NCBI GenBank assembly: GCA_963978545.1
Contig: OZ021732.1
Coordinates: forward strand, 25,926,688 to 25,990,687
Direction: 5' to 3'
DNA length: 64,000 bases
DNA from: Linyphia triangularis
Taxonomy: Eukaryota > Arthropoda > Arachnida > Araneae > Linyphiidae
Shown: positions 1 through 28,880 of the stretch, piece by piece
Layout of the letters: each line of letters starts with the position of its first letter
Position numbering within the stretch: position 1 is the first letter of the stretch
The notes under the pieces: generated by a model
Databases searched by the model: none
What the model saw: the letters and a program-made list of their open reading frames with translations, nothing else
What the model was told of the DNA's origin: nothing
Position numbers and translations under genes: made by a program

Positions 1-697
1 ACAAATATGAGGAATATCAATTAATTCCTGATACTAAGACTCATTAAAATAATACATATAGAACCATTAACCTATAAGATATATATATTACGAATCTAGA
101 AATTTATTTTTAAAAATTGAAAAACCTGAAGAGACAAAATTATGTCAGAGAATAATATAAAGCTGCAATATAAATCAAAATAAACGCTTCAAAGTTTATT
201 TTCCATTTGCTATTTTCAAATTTTACATCCTTCAAAGGGTAATGAGTCACTTTTGGCTTTCAACATGTTTTCAACATACAATATTCTGTAGAAATTAATG
301 CATTTATTTTTAATAGCAAGATGATACTAAAAAAATTTAAATACAGTAAATCTGTAAAGAATAAAAAAACTTCATATAAAATGTGAAACATGTAAATAGC
401 AGATAAATTTTCTATTATGATAGTTTGATGCAAATACCTTTTAAGAAGTTTAATAAATAATGTCAGTACAATGGGAATTAAAGTTAGTTTGTAGGTTTCT
501 ATTTTGAAGCAGAGTAAATCTTAGCAAATGAAAAATGCTTTTTATTTTATTCAAACTTCAAAAAGTTAAAAAATTTGAGAACTAAAAGTACACATTTCTA
601 TTAATATTTACGCAATCATCATAAACTCTGCTGATGAGTATGCAATACTATCAGATAGAAATTCATACAACTCTCTTTAACGTTATGAATAACTTAA
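1..697. other. AT-rich DNA at the left edge, probably SART3-like intron
   Basis: No reading frame, RNA or repeat was recognised. Since SART3 exon 8 ends with an open donor at 3912, this stretch is probably intron 8 or the site of an exon I failed to see. Confidence 0.5.
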
Positions 698-3616
698 GCA
701 GGGTTCCCACTCTTATTGAAGAAAAAAATTCAAGGACTTTCAAGGACCTTTTTAAGAAAATTCAAGGACCTTTTTAGAAAAATTCAAGAACCATAATTTT
801 AAATACATCAGACCTAAAACTACAAAACGGAGATTATTGGTGGTCAGGGGTGTAGTGGAGTGGGAACATGAGGCAAAGGCGATCCTTTACCTTTTTAGAA
901 GGTGGAACGACATTCCCTCATCTAAAAATTTTTTCATTTGTATTTTTTTTTTCTCTCTTTTCGTAATACTGAACTCAAAGCCAAGTAAGCAAACAAAAAA
1001 GTCATTTCGTGGGAACTTGCTTTCGTCTGGGATCCACAACTTCAGAACTGAGCAGGCAAGTTCTAGTTTTTGTAAAACACTTGAAAGAGGCGCGGCAACC
1101 CACACATGGCCCTTTCTCCTTCATCAGAAATGAACTGACATATGTTTACATCTAGCTACGATTCATTCAATAGCAATCATCCTCTTCAACGAATGATCTG
1201 TATTTGTGGAAGAATTCCAGACGTCAAACTTGTATGGTTCGTCGTATATACAATCTAAAACTTCCATACACAAATTCACGCCAAATATCTACATTTTGAA
1301 TAAAACTGTGACCTAGCACATTCAGTTCTTTGTGCCCCTTTCCTTGAAGAATAATTCGCCTCCTCTAATTTTAACGTGAACGCTAACCGATTTATCAACT
1401 AAAGTTATGTATATATATTTTTTTGAAATTTTTATATCACAGATTTAATAAATTATTTGTAAACCTCTCAACGTACCTAAGAAATGAATTCGTTGAAGAG
1501 GAAAAAACAAATGACAATAAAAGATGGGGTTTCTTACAATCCAAAAAAGTTAAGCAAACCTGCTGTTCTGACGGAATAAACTGGTTGTGCTAAAAATCCA
1601 GATAGGTATGAGCAGAATGTTGATATTTTGTATTAGCTTTTAAGGTGTTTCGAGATCACGGAATTATGTATTTATATTTTGTCAGATATTGGGAAATATT
1701 TATTTTTTTCTCAGATATTGGGAAAATTAAACTGATAACTTGTTTGAACATGAAAAAATATGTTCAAAATAGTATTGATTTTTAAATCCTTTATATTAAC
1801 TTCGCTTTTGAATTGTTTGTGAATTTGAATATGTTTAGTTCAACACAAAAAACGTTGCTTGAATGTACACTAAAGAGACTGGCTTCAAGCGCTCCGCTAC
1901 TTTGTTGTGACAGAACTAAACAGTTGCTAACTTTGTATCACTTTAACTTGGCAGTACTGATAATGCTACATTAGCCGAATTGCAACCCTTCACAACCCAG
2001 GGTTGCAAAGGAGTTCCAAGGCTTGCGCTAAGAACAGCGAACAACTAAAAAAAGTAATACGTAGCAAAAATCTGTAAATTTTAATAGCATGTATTTATTA
2101 AATTCTTATGAAAATAATTTTATTACAATTTTTTATAAAAAAAAAAATTAATCCATGTGTTCCTTAATAAAAGCTGACTTAAAATAATGTTGATTAGTGC
2201 AGAAAACGCTATGATTTTAATAATTTGCACCCATACCATATAGAGCACTCTTACCATTTTTGGAGTGTTTTCTATACCCATTTTCATTGTAAGGGGCACC
2301 AAAACTCATTCTTGCACACATAGCATTTTACTCCTAGGCTGGTCCTGTATATTTGATTTTCCTTAATATAAAAGTGCTAATGGTTTTGAAAATGGGTATA
2401 ATACATTGAAATTGGGCTGCGAAGAAGTAGGAAAACAATTCAGGTGTACTTTAAAATGCAAAATTAAATTTCTTTTTGGTTTGAGAATGGGAAAGTTTTA
2501 CACTTACAATGATTTCAGAATTTATTCCAAAAATGTAGCAGCAGTTCTTAAAATAAAGTCATACAGTGTCGGCAATAAGAGGAGGAAATTTCCCTGATCT
2601 TTTTTAAAATCTAGTGATTTTGATTGGAATATTATATATATTTTGCAGTTTGCCTTCTCCTCCGATTTATACCCATTTTTTACTATTATTGTCACCTAAC
2701 TGTCACCACTGTCGAGATGACAAAATCAAACTGGATAAGATAAAAAAAACAGGAATGTCCCATACAAATCTGGCAAGTAATGAGTCTACATTGAAATATC
2801 CTGCTTAAAATTAGATATGATTAAGATGGTACACAAATTAATATTTTATCAAGAAATTTTAAATCGACTGATGGGTTTGAATTTTCCAATTATTTTATTA
2901 ATGGAGCAAATTTGGAAAAGGAAAGGAAGGATTTATCAAGAAAGAGGAACTTCTCTACATTTTCTTTTTGAGAAGGAGAAAAACCATAAAACTTTCAATC
3001 AACTTCTGCAACAATCACAATCTTTTTCATTCATTTTGAAAACAGATTTTGAGGAGCTACAAAATCTGGAAATTTATCCGAACCTATTGCATGTAAGACA
3101 TCTCTGACATTTCGGAAAAAATGTTTAAAAATTTGTATCAATAATATGTTTGAAAATGTGTTATAATCCTTTATAAAGTGTTAAACAATCTTTTAAAATG
3201 GGTTGTGCAAAGCAAATTATTTAAAATCCATATAACTTAATAGTTTAAAAAAATTATTTGTATAAAAGAATAAGTATAAACACACAATTATTATTATTAT
3301 TATTTTTTAATTTTTGGAAGTTCTCTTGAGCTATTTTGAGATTATTAAAGTAATATTAACAAAAATATTTAAAGTTGTCATTTTCACTCTCCTCCCCCCC
3401 CCCCCCCCTCCACACACACACACACAGAAAAAGATAGATACGTTTGTAACGACGCAACATAGCATTCCCACATCTTTTTATTTTACACTACACCACTGTT
3501 GTTGGTCACTTAAAAATTCAAGGACTTTCAAGGACCTTATCCTTTTTTCAAGGACTTTCAAGGACCAAATTTCATCAAAAAAATTCAAGGACTTTCAAGG
3601 ACCGTGGGAACCCTGC
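698..3616. mobile_element. TTAA-flanked MITE, split by a nested hAT element
   Basis: The ends are perfect 13-bp inverted repeats, GCAGGGTTCCCAC at the left and its complement at the right. TTAA lies directly outside both (694-697 and 3617-3620). Inside each end are direct copies of TTCAAGGACTTTCAAGGACC: an exact and shorter partial copies on the left, three on the right. Without the inserted hAT (845-3498) and one target duplication the element would be about 257 bp, with no coding capacity. A TTAA target is typical of piggyBac and Kolobok families. A CTTAAG 6-bp duplication cannot be ruled out because the flank is palindromic. Confidence 0.7.
845..3498. mobile_element. non-autonomous hAT element, copy 1 (nested)
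   Basis: Termini are CAGGGGTGTAGTG (left) and the complement of CAGTGGTGTAGTG (right), 12 of 13 matching. An 8-bp target duplication flanks it: TTGGTGGT at 837-844 and TTGTTGGT at 3499-3506, one mismatch. The body is homologous along most of its length to the element at 40810-43116, including the first ~550 bp and the last ~1.1 kb. No transposase reading frame is recognisable. Internal C-run and (CA)n tracts lie near 3391-3425. It is assigned to hAT from terminus type and duplication length. Confidence 0.8.
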
Positions 3617-3912
3617 TTAAGTGTACGTCAACACTTTAAATAAATTCATAATCCTTTCTATACATGCAGTAATAACCGATTTGTACTTTAAATTAGAAAC
3701 TTTCTTTTAAAATAAAGCAGCAATACTGTTGAAAGATAATGCAAGTTTTTTAACATTTTAACACTTTCAAAATAATTTCCAAATAGTTGACACATAAAAC
3801 ACTAACAAGGATATTCTTTAAAATAATGACACGCTTAAGCTATTACATAAATTTAAAATAAATCAAAAATGAAGTTGAATAACAAAAGATTTTAATTAAA
3901 AGAAAGAATTAC
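3617..3912. other. intronic sequence after SART3-like exon 8
   Basis: AT-rich DNA between the donor of exon 8 and the TTAA-flanked element. Nothing recognisable. Confidence 0.5.
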
Positions 3913-16574
<12,662 letters not shown>

Positions 16575-17293
16575 AGATCAAAGTAATGAATGAATGAAAA
16601 TACCAAATTAACAAGTCTATAGTTATTTCGATATTAATGTTGTTGACTTGAAATTGAAAAGAAAAGTCGGAAACTTGTAACTACGGTTAAAGTGAAGATG
16701 AAAACCCCTGATATAGGCCAGTAAATTGTTCAATTTCGTAATAGTGTCTTGAATTAATTTATTTAAATAAAATTTCATAAAAAATATGCGAAATATAAAT
16801 ATATTTCATGTGAAATGGGTAAATTTCAATCAAATTGATAATTTGAAATTAAAATTGACACTCAAGAGAAGCAGAACAATTCAACTCTACTCTTGACATT
16901 TCTAAAACCGACCTCTCCCCACTGTTTCCTCCCCTCATTTAATTTATTCTCTTCATGTAACAAATACAACCTATTGTTTCACGAAATAGGGGAGGGGGGG
17001 GAGAGATTTCCTCAATAACCCACAATAACTGTTAAAACTGAAAATTATGTTTTATCAAAACTATACTTTAACGTTAGCTCTTTATACTCTTTTAGCAACT
17101 CCATTTAATTAATTACTGATGGTGCTGCCATCTACTAAGTATCTTTAGCATCATTTAAAAAGAAGAATCCTATATATTTTTTTTAATTTATTACCAAGAA
17201 AAAATACAGAGGGCGAATCAGAAGGAAAAGCATCAAAAATATATTTTACAACAGTTTACTAATTATAAAAATAATATGACAAATCAACTTTTT
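16575..17293. other. spacer between the SART3-like start codon and the NMRK1-like stop
   Basis: Both genes run leftward, so this 719-bp spacer must hold the 3' UTR of the kinase gene and the promoter and 5' UTR of the SART3-like gene. No TATA box or CpG-rich patch stands out. A G-rich run lies at 16988-17002. Confidence 0.6.
17187..17192 (-). terminator. candidate poly(A) signal of the NMRK1-like gene
   Basis: AATAAA on the minus strand, about 100 nt past the stop codon. The position fits, but the motif is frequent by chance in such AT-rich DNA. Confidence 0.45.
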
Positions 17294-17860
17294 TTAATGC
17301 GTTTCTTTAACATACAGTTCCATATCTTTTAAAACAACTGCTTGTATATTTTCTCGTTTGTCAGCACCATCTAAATACATGACATTTGAACAGTTTTCTT
17401 TTACATCATTCAAATTCAATAGATACATAGGCCATACTACCATATCAAAATAACCAGGTATATCAGGAGGATCGTACACTCTGAAACTTCTACGCCTCGC
17501 ACATTCATCTCTATTCAAAGTTAAGAAATACATTCTATGAAATAATTTTCTAATTACAGGATGGTTAAAAATAATATGCCCTTCTATAACCAATAGTGAG
17601 TGTTTTTGAGGTGGTGGAGATCGAGCGATTTCTTCTAAGTATTCCAGCATAGCTTCCCAGTTAACGGCTTCCAATTTTTCCCAGTTCTTGTGATTCAGCT
17701 CTGGGACCACAACATGTTCCTTGCTATTGTCGCTGCGGAAATAATTGTCTTGATTTACAACAATTGTTCCCGGAAAATGTTCTTTTAAGACACTGGCTAG
17801 AGTAGTTTTACCTGCATTGGTACAACCGGACACTCCAACAACAATCCATTTAGTTTCCAT
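17294..17860 (-). CDS. NMRK1: nicotinamide riboside kinase (NRK1 type), intronless
   Basis: The 188-residue product phosphorylates nicotinamide riboside to NMN in the NAD+ salvage pathway, by analogy with animal NRK1 (about 199 residues). Visible motifs: P-loop GCTNAGKT at residues 12-19; the VVNQDNYF segment, with Asp38 equivalent to the NRK1 catalytic Asp; IEGHIIFN with Glu93; and the lid and nucleotide segment RRRSFRVYDPPDIPGYFD at 122-139, followed by VWPMYL. All key residues are intact, and I see no frameshift. The start is the only Met before the P-loop strand. The frame is uninterrupted, so the gene is a single coding exon here. It lies 719 bp upstream of the SART3-like gene in the same orientation, and no retrocopy signature (A tail plus target duplication) was seen. 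Confidence 0.94.
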   Translation of the reverse strand: METKWIVVGVSGCTNAGKTTLASVLKEHFPGTIVVNQDNYFRSDNSKEHVVVPELNHKNWEKLEAVNWEAMLEYLEEIARSPPPQKHSLLVIEGHIIFNHPVIRKLFHRMYFLTLNRDECARRRSFRVYDPPDIPGYFDMVVWPMYLLNLNDVKENCSNVMYLDGADKRENIQAVVLKDMELYVKETH

Positions 17861-18220
17861 CAGAAAAAAAAAACGTGACGCAACCTTCAGAAATCGACAC
17901 TTCTCCCTTCTTTGGTATCCCTCTTCTTCTTGTTTTGCACTTTTAGTTAGTATTCAATAAACAATTTTGATGCGAGTAAAATAAGTAAATACGAGTACCA
18001 CAGATGAACAACGACATTCAACGTGTGCTCCAGTTAAAAGTCCATAAAAGAACAAAAAACTTGTAAATAAAACAAAATAAAAATCTAGATGGACTTTATG
18101 CTGTTACATAAGGAAGTTTTCCTTTACAATTCTGGCTTTCTTCCAAGTGTTCACATATAAGGGAATAAATAAGATTCTTTATATTTAGAAATTGTATTGA
18201 TAACTATTAGCAATACATGT
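17861..18220. other. spacer between the NMRK1-like gene and tRNA-Phe
   Basis: It holds the 5' flank of the kinase gene (minus strand) and the 5' flank of the tRNA gene (plus strand). No convincing core promoter motif was seen. Confidence 0.5.
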
Positions 18221-18293
18221 GCCGAAATAGCTCAGTTGGGAGAGCGTTAGACTGAAGATCTAAAGGTCCCTGGTTCGATCCCGGGTTTCGGCA
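18221..18293 (+). tRNA. tRNA-Phe(GAA)
   Basis: A 73-nt cloverleaf without an intron. The acceptor stem GCCGAAA pairs with TTTCGGC, with discriminator A. The D arm contains the A box (TAGCTCAGTTGGG) and the T arm the B box (GGTTCGATCCC). The anticodon loop CTGAAGA has GAA at 18254-18256 and a stem TTAGA/TCTAA. CCA is not encoded, as expected for a nuclear gene. A T7 run at 18302-18308 serves as the Pol III terminator. Confidence 0.98.
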
Positions 18294-18301
18294 AAGGAGC
18301 A

Positions 18302-18308
18302 TTTTTTT
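18302..18308 (+). terminator. Pol III terminator of tRNA-Phe
   Basis: Seven consecutive T residues on the coding strand, 9 nt after the tRNA 3' end. Confidence 0.85.
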
Positions 18309-20126
18309 CTCTTAAATTGCTTTTTTCACTAAATATAGCTTTTTATTTTTTTAAATTAAAATTTATAATTTAAACAATTAACATAGCCCAAAATAAATTT
18401 ACATTTTTAAAAATTGCAACAAAAATTCCCATATTTATCACAAGTCCAAAAATAACAAAGTCAGTCCTTCATGCTGCAACTTACAATCGTCTAAATTTTA
18501 TTTAGAGTTACGTTGATAATAGTACTACACTTTGTAATGCAAAGCATATTGCTTAAATTTTGTTTTGGTTAGTTTTCCCCCTACATTAACTATAATGTAA
18601 TTTGGAAGATATTTTTCAAAATCTTAACAAATGCTTCATAAAAGGTCAAAACCTTTATGCTAAATTAATTATGCTAGGTAATAATGAACTAAGGAAATAA
18701 ATAATTTTGTTTGGGAATTTTATCATCACTAAAGATCGCGAAATATCCATAAAGATTCAAATTAAAAGTTCTATGACATTTCAAAACCAAAAACCAAATT
18801 TAATACGTAGAATTTGATAATCATGCATAGCAGCTACCAATATATTTTGAGTGAGATAGCACTTTCAAGTAAAAATCTACAGTTTAGAATCAAATACTTT
18901 CTAGGTTGAATCGTTAAAAATCCATAGAAATGTACTCTTGAAATGTCTGTTCAAATAATTTGAAGTGAACATAAAATTAAGCACAGTGCAACCTGTATTA
19001 CTGTAGAAACTAGAGGCTTTCAATTACACTCAATATTGGACACTACATTTAAATTTACCATGAACTGGTATAATTTACCGTTTTCGTTTCCATAATTTCA
19101 TGAATTTTTATAAAAATGGCCTGTTTAGCAATATTTTTGGCGATAAGTATTATATTGGAATAAAAAAAAAAGCACTGCCAAAAGGGCGAAATTAGCTATA
19201 TATTTTTCAATAACTATTACATTATTCCTTCTAGTAAGTGAAACAGAGGATAAAGGTGGGCGATGTTCAGTGAAAGAGAACTCTGCGTTAAAGACATTCG
19301 TTTTTAAACTTTTTGTGCTTTCATTGTATTCCTACGAAAATCTCGGAGGTGGGGACATTTAGCACGAGAAATTTCGCGTCATTCTATTATAAATCTATAG
19401 TAGCACTAAATATAAAAGGCAATAATTTAAATATTCCTCTGAGCGTATGCAAGTACCTTAATCAATAAGCAACACAGAAACAATGAGATGAGCGTTAAGT
19501 AGAGATAATAGCAGATCCATCTTCTGAAAAGTGTGCTCTTACTTTTGAAAGCTTAAAAACCTCTGATCTAGAAAATGTATTTAAACCTCTATTTTATAAG
19601 AAGGGGAAAAGAGGGATTAGAATCAAGAAATAACGATTTTTAGACGATCGTTCAAATAATAAAGATACTTTTTATGAAATAATCATTTATCTCAATCTTA
19701 ATTGTTTTTATATGATAGACATTTGAAAAACATTCGTTGTTATTAGACAGTGGAGCTAATTTAACTTTTAGTGTTTTTAACGAAGCTATTGTAGAAATTT
19801 TGAAATTTTACCATCCCTCCCTATTTACCATCAGTGGTAGCCAATCGCCACCACTGATGTTTAGTAAATATAAATAGCAACGTCTAAGTAACCCAAGTTA
19901 AACGTTTAATTTTAATTCTCGGTAAAATTTATTAATAAAAACTAATTTTTCGTATCAATTTTATTTATGGCTGGCTAAAGAGAGATTGAAATCTTTAAAG
20001 TAATTTACGGCACTTATATGCTACTTATGGTACACGATCCTATCTTCAGGACAATGATAAACTATAGGTTAAGATTAATCGTATCGTAATACTCCTTAGA
20101 CCTAAATGTTTTCATTTTGGAGTCAC
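18309..20126. other. AT-rich intergenic DNA, nothing recognised
   Basis: No coding region, RNA gene or element with supported ends. A small perfect 10-bp hairpin (CATCAGTGGT / ACCACTGATG) lies at 19829-19859. Confidence 0.5.
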
Positions 20127-20828
20127 CAAGGGCGTACTGGGACATCAAATAGTCTCGGTGATTTTAGTTTTATAAAGGCCCAAATTTACAATATTGCCAT
20201 TAAACAAATTTTAATAATTATTGTTAATAATAAAATAATTCCATTAATTAATATTAATGAAATTGTTTTAATAATTAATATATTTTTATTTAAATATTTA
20301 TATTCAATAATTAATTTCCATAATTATATAGTTTTATTCCTCAATTTTAATATAACTTAATTGTTTTATAAATAGTTTTATTAAATCAAATTTTCTCTAT
20401 CTCTTCTAATTATACCTTCTTTGAGTGAACTTGGTTTCATAAACTATTGATACATTTAACCTTAAAAGTTATAAATAAGTAAATGATCGCAAATACGATA
20501 ATTTATAATTCTTAATACATCTATTCTCTAAATACTACATAATCTATAAAATGTATTTTGTGAAATTGTAAGTAGTTTTTTAATATACAAACTTATGTAT
20601 GAAACAAAAGCAATAGTTCAATTATAGATAATAGTTCTGGTGGGGGTGATTGGGTTTTGAACGCTTTGGGCTTATTAAAAAAACATTAAGGAAGGTAACT
20701 AATTATATTGAAGAAAAAATTGAAAAACTTTTTTAAAAAATAACTTCTGCACTTGACCGACCCATTTTTTATAGACACTGACCGGACCGGTGATTGCACC
20801 GGATAACCCTATGGTCAGTACGCTCCTG
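20127..20828. mobile_element. non-autonomous hAT element
   Basis: Ends are CAAGGGCGTACTG (left) and CAGGAGCGTACTG (right, inverted), 11 of 13 identical. The 8-bp duplications are GGAGTCAC (20119-20126) and GGGGTCAC (20829-20836), one mismatch. The interior is very AT-rich, with no transposase frame. Confidence 0.75.
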
Positions 20829-20989
20829 GGGGTCACAGTATCTGCTGATGTATTTCTTTGAAACTCATTAAATTTTTTATACTAATAAATGATCATTAAA
20901 AAAATTCGAAGGGAAATAACGTGCAAGTTTTCATTAATTTTTAAGTTTTATAGACACCTATTTATAAAAACTTTTTAAACATAATAAAA

Positions 20990-21412
20990 AACAGGCAGTT
21001 ATATTGTCTTGAAATTTTTATCTAGTTGCGCGACAGTGCACCCGCCAAGTTCACTGCCAGACAACTTTTACTGGAAGCAACTCAGCTACATTTTGACCCT
21101 CTCGTATCTGCAATTACGGTATACCTGAGAGATAACATTTGTTTTTACGGGTAGCTGTTAGCCACTTTAGTAAGACTCCTAAGTTTCAAATCTCCAATTA
21201 TATTAGTTGTGATAATCAAATTCGAAAACGGCAGAAATGGCTGAGTGTCACAAACATTTTTGTAACTGGATATTGAGGCCTATGAAAGGGAATTTTGACT
21301 TTGAGAAAAAAATCTTACTAATTACTTATTTTCAATGCTCGTTATTTACAACAACGTTAAACTTGTCTCTACTTTAGATCTCAATACTTTTCACGGCCAT
21401 AGCTATTGCATA
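20990..21412. repeat. interspersed repeat, two modules (shared with 26.9-28.3 kb)
   Basis: The first module (about 21010-21220, containing GTAGCTGTTAGCCACTTTAG) is the reverse complement of about 28090-28290. The second (about 21235-21412, ending CTCAATACTTTTCACGGCC) matches the right arm of the foldback at 26926-27272. Class unknown; no coding capacity. Confidence 0.65.
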
Positions 21413-23243
21413 AAGAACTTGGAGCATTTTTACAGGGATGTTTTGATTGGGTTATTGAACTTTCATTACTGGTGTTAAATTTGCTAAATAATTTCATATG
21501 TTTTAAAGCAATATTTCAGCTGGTATCCAAAAAATGAAACATTAGGTCTACCGGTCAGACTGTGACGATATCTTTTAAAACATTTGGTGTTGTTACTGGT
21601 GGTAAAACGCAGATGCAGGGTAGCCGTGAAAAGTACACCACTTTCGATTTTCAAACATCTTTTCAGGAAATTCCCTTGCATAATCACCCCTCTCCCCCTA
21701 TAATGTCGGAGCTTTATTCATTCAAATAAGAATGGGACCAACAAAACTCCTTCCACGAGCCGTCTTGATCTTTCAACTCTCCATTGAAAACTCCGGACTT
21801 CCGCAGGAAATTCCCTTTGTGAGGAACAACGTGTTCTTTTATCCTTAGTTCTTATTGGTCCCTCTTTTTTTAATTTGAACTTTATTTTTTGTCATAAAAT
21901 TCATTTTATATTTGATGATTATTTTATAGCTACTTACTACAAACCCAGATAATTAAGCCAACAGGCTAGATGTACGTATGTTTACGTCAGTGGCGCAGTG
22001 CAAAATTAAGAAGTAGTGCAAATGAAAACAAATACCGACATTAAACTCGAAATACGGCAAGGAATTTCCTTTCAAAGATTTTCAAAATATGTATCCAATG
22101 TTGTATTGTCTTGCATTATATTGTATTACTCATTCCATGTTCAAATTGAGATGTAATTCAATTCTAGTAGAGCATTTCAAATTTTCTGGATCGTCATCGT
22201 AGATCTGCGAAACATGCACAGCAGATTGATGGAAATGAAAAATGGGTAGTAATTTTTATTTTCCAATTAAAATCTTTTATACTCAATCGTCACTCATCAA
22301 CTTTTTCATTTATTTTAATTAACTGTAAGTCAACATTTGCCAATAACAAAAGACTTTGTTTAGGAATGTGGTAACGCCAACTCGTTATTATTATTATTCA
22401 GCGTCACTTAAATTTTAAGACTGTAAATTTTACTTTTAAAAACCGGTAACATTTACTACTTCTTCACAAGATGACCACAATTCAAAGAGATAAAAAAAAA
22501 AATAGATGAAAATCACAAAAGACATGACAGGTACTGAGAAAACGCGATGAAAAACCGTTTTCGCTATCCCTGTCCTCTTTTAAAAATATATTAGTCATAA
22601 TTAAGTCCCGTCCACGGTCATATTTTCATTATCTCCTCACCTTATTAAAAAAAAAAAAAATTAAGTACTAAGGACCTGGTTCTCATTAGAACCCCCAAAT
22701 ATCCTCTCAATAAATGTTTTCTTTGCCAATGTAATGTAATGTAATAATAATTTTTTGCAATGTAATGTAGGAAATTAGAATTGAAATTTTTTTTTGTAAC
22801 CATTAATATTCTTTTTATTGCATTTCATTAATAATCTAAAATGTAATAATATATTTTAATAACACATTAGTTTTTAAAAATATTAATGTCTTGACATTAA
22901 TTTAATCAAGACTGTAATAAAAATTTTCATCAATATTAAAATTATACCAACAATCGTCAATGGGAGCCTCATCTAAAATGTTGTGCCGATAGTAATTGGT
23001 AATCTAAATCCGGCAGCTGCTAAAGACGAGATTGAACGTCATCTGCTATCTGCTACAAACAAAAACAAATATTGTACAACTTTAGAAACTTAATTTTTCT
23101 AGGTGTTGCATACATCAGAGGGCAAAAGCCAAAAAACCACTATTATTGATTCTGCCTGACCGGAACAGTAAAAGTTGAATAAAGCAAAAATCCCTTGGAC
23201 GACTTAAATGAAGAAATACAATAAATACACACAAAAAAATATT
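21413..23243. other. AT-rich intergenic DNA, nothing recognised
   Basis: No coding region or element with supported boundaries was seen. Confidence 0.5.
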
Positions 23244-26925
<3,682 letters not shown>

Positions 26926-27272
26926 TGATTCCGACCGTGAAAAGTATTGAGATCTAAAGTAGAGCCAAGTTTAAAGTTGTTGTAAAATGCGGGCAATGAA
27001 AATTAGTAAAATTTTCTTCGCAAAGTCAAAATTCCCCTCCATAAGCCTAAATATCTAGCTGCAAAAGTATTTGTGACACTTGGCCATTACGTATTCTGGT
27101 TCACTGACACGTAATGGCCAACTCACACAAGCATTTTTGTAGCTAGATATTTAGACCTATGCAGGGGAATTTTAACTGAGTGAAAAAAAAATTATTAATT
27201 TTCATTGCCCGTAATTTACAACAACTTTAAACTTGGCTCATAGATCTCAATACTTTTCACGGCCGTAATCAT
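26926..27272. mobile_element. foldback element with ~165-bp arms
   Basis: The left arm starts ATGATTCCGACCGTGAAAAG and the right arm ends with the near-complement CTTTTCACGGCCGTAATCAT. The arms match along their length (CTAAATATCTAGCT against AGCTAGATATTTAG, ATTACGT against ACGTAAT) around a short centre near 27099. No coding capacity. The right arm recurs as a single module at 21235-21412. Confidence 0.8.
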
Positions 27273-27322
27273 TTTTTAACTTGCAAGAAAACTTCCTGGA
27301 ATTGAAAAGGTTAAGCATACAT

Positions 27323-27324
<2 letters not shown>

Positions 27325-27363
<39 letters not shown>
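27325..27363. repeat. poly(T) tract
   Basis: About 39 consecutive T residues, not visibly attached to a retroelement end. Confidence 0.9.
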
Positions 27364-27364
<1 letters not shown>

Positions 27365-28084
27365 TACTTATTATACAGTCGACCGTTGACAAACTTTTTG
27401 TTGGAGGCGAACTACAAGATCTACATAATTAGTCGACATATTTGTTCTTTTAATTATTATTTGGTTTTAGGGACGTTTTTAAAAAACGTTCTTAACAACA
27501 TCTAAAAAGCGGAGAATTACACGAGGTTTTTCCTAAGAAAGTTAAATTTACCGGACCGTAATCCGTGACGTACTTATCCATTCAATATGAATGTTGATAA
27601 TATAAAATTATTTTAAATAAATAGTTTATTCAGATATACAAAAAAAAAGTAGTCGAAGGAGAAAAAAAAATTAACAATTTCAGGGATCATTTTGTAGGCA
27701 ATAAAATATCGCCAATGGTCAATATTATAATGCCAAGTACGCTTTTTTTTTTTTAATGTTATTTCTAGATTTTAGAGGCTTTTCGGGGTGTGGTGGGAGT
27801 CCTCTATTTATATACGCTAAGAGCTACTAGTATTCTAAGTTCTATAATTTTCGTCCCAATAGAAGTGCATATCGAGATTCAAATTTTTCAAACATTGCCC
27901 CCTTTAGGGGATTCGGATGGGAAAATCTCGATTTTTAGATTGTTTCCTTTGTATTCATGTTAAACCTTACAAGCATACGAGATTTCATACTTCTAGCCTT
28001 GCTAGAAGTACCTTAATAAGATGATGATCAGTGAGTGAGTTTTGGGTGAATTTCAAAATATGTCGTTTTCTACAGTTTTTTAAT

Positions 28085-28300
28085 TTGATTGTCTGGACAA
28101 CCAATATAATTGGAGATTTGAAACACATACGTCTTACTAAAGTGGCTAACAGCTACCAGTAAAAAAAATTTCATTTCTCAGGCATAGTGTAATACGCAGA
28201 TATGAGAGGTCAAAATACTGCTAAGTGGCTTCCGGTAAGAGATGGCTGGCAGTGAACTTGGCGGATGTACTGCCGTGGGCCAAGATATTTTATAATACGA
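28085..28300. repeat. interspersed repeat module (inverse of 21010-21220)
   Basis: It contains CTAAAGTGGCTAACAGCTAC and CAGTGAACTTGGCGG, each found as the reverse complement in the 21-kb copy. No coding capacity. Confidence 0.6.
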
Positions 28301-28880
28301 AGAACATAAAACTACTTGCAAAAAAATTTAATTAATCAAATTAAATAACAAATTCTTAAAATAACTTTTTCTCATCCTTCTGTTTTTATTATTGGATATT
28401 ATATCTTATTTGCAATTAAATAAATGGTCAAACGGAGAGTGGGTGTGCGCCGTGAAGTAAAAATTAAACTTTTGCTTGAAGAATGTGATATACATAAATA
28501 TATTTTAATTTTCAAGTTAAAAAAGTATCACTTACAAAATTTTATTACCAACATTCACATTAATTAAAGTGAATTTGCAATAATTTGAGTTTATTTTGCA
28601 AGAGGCCTCTAGTGAGGCTTTAAGGGGCTTACCCTTACAATAAAATTTTCCTTAAATAACTAACAGCAAGATGTCTCTAAAAATAATGCTGTTCAAAAGA
28701 GCAGCGTGTTTAAAAGGTACAATAAGTTCATCTTCCTTCTATATAAATTTTTAGGTACATTATATTAATCAAGTTTCTTTCGAAAATATTAGAAGATTCA
28801 ATATCATTGCAAACTTTCTCATTTCTTTTATTTAATTGCAGCAATTATTACATTCTTTTTTAGATAAAATATTAACAAGT

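Noticed and set aside
1..3912. Search for the next SART3-like exon (expected FEKAL...WQAYLDYLRR-like sequence)
   Set aside because: No minus-strand stretch in this interval gives such a sequence between splice sites; most of it is transposon.
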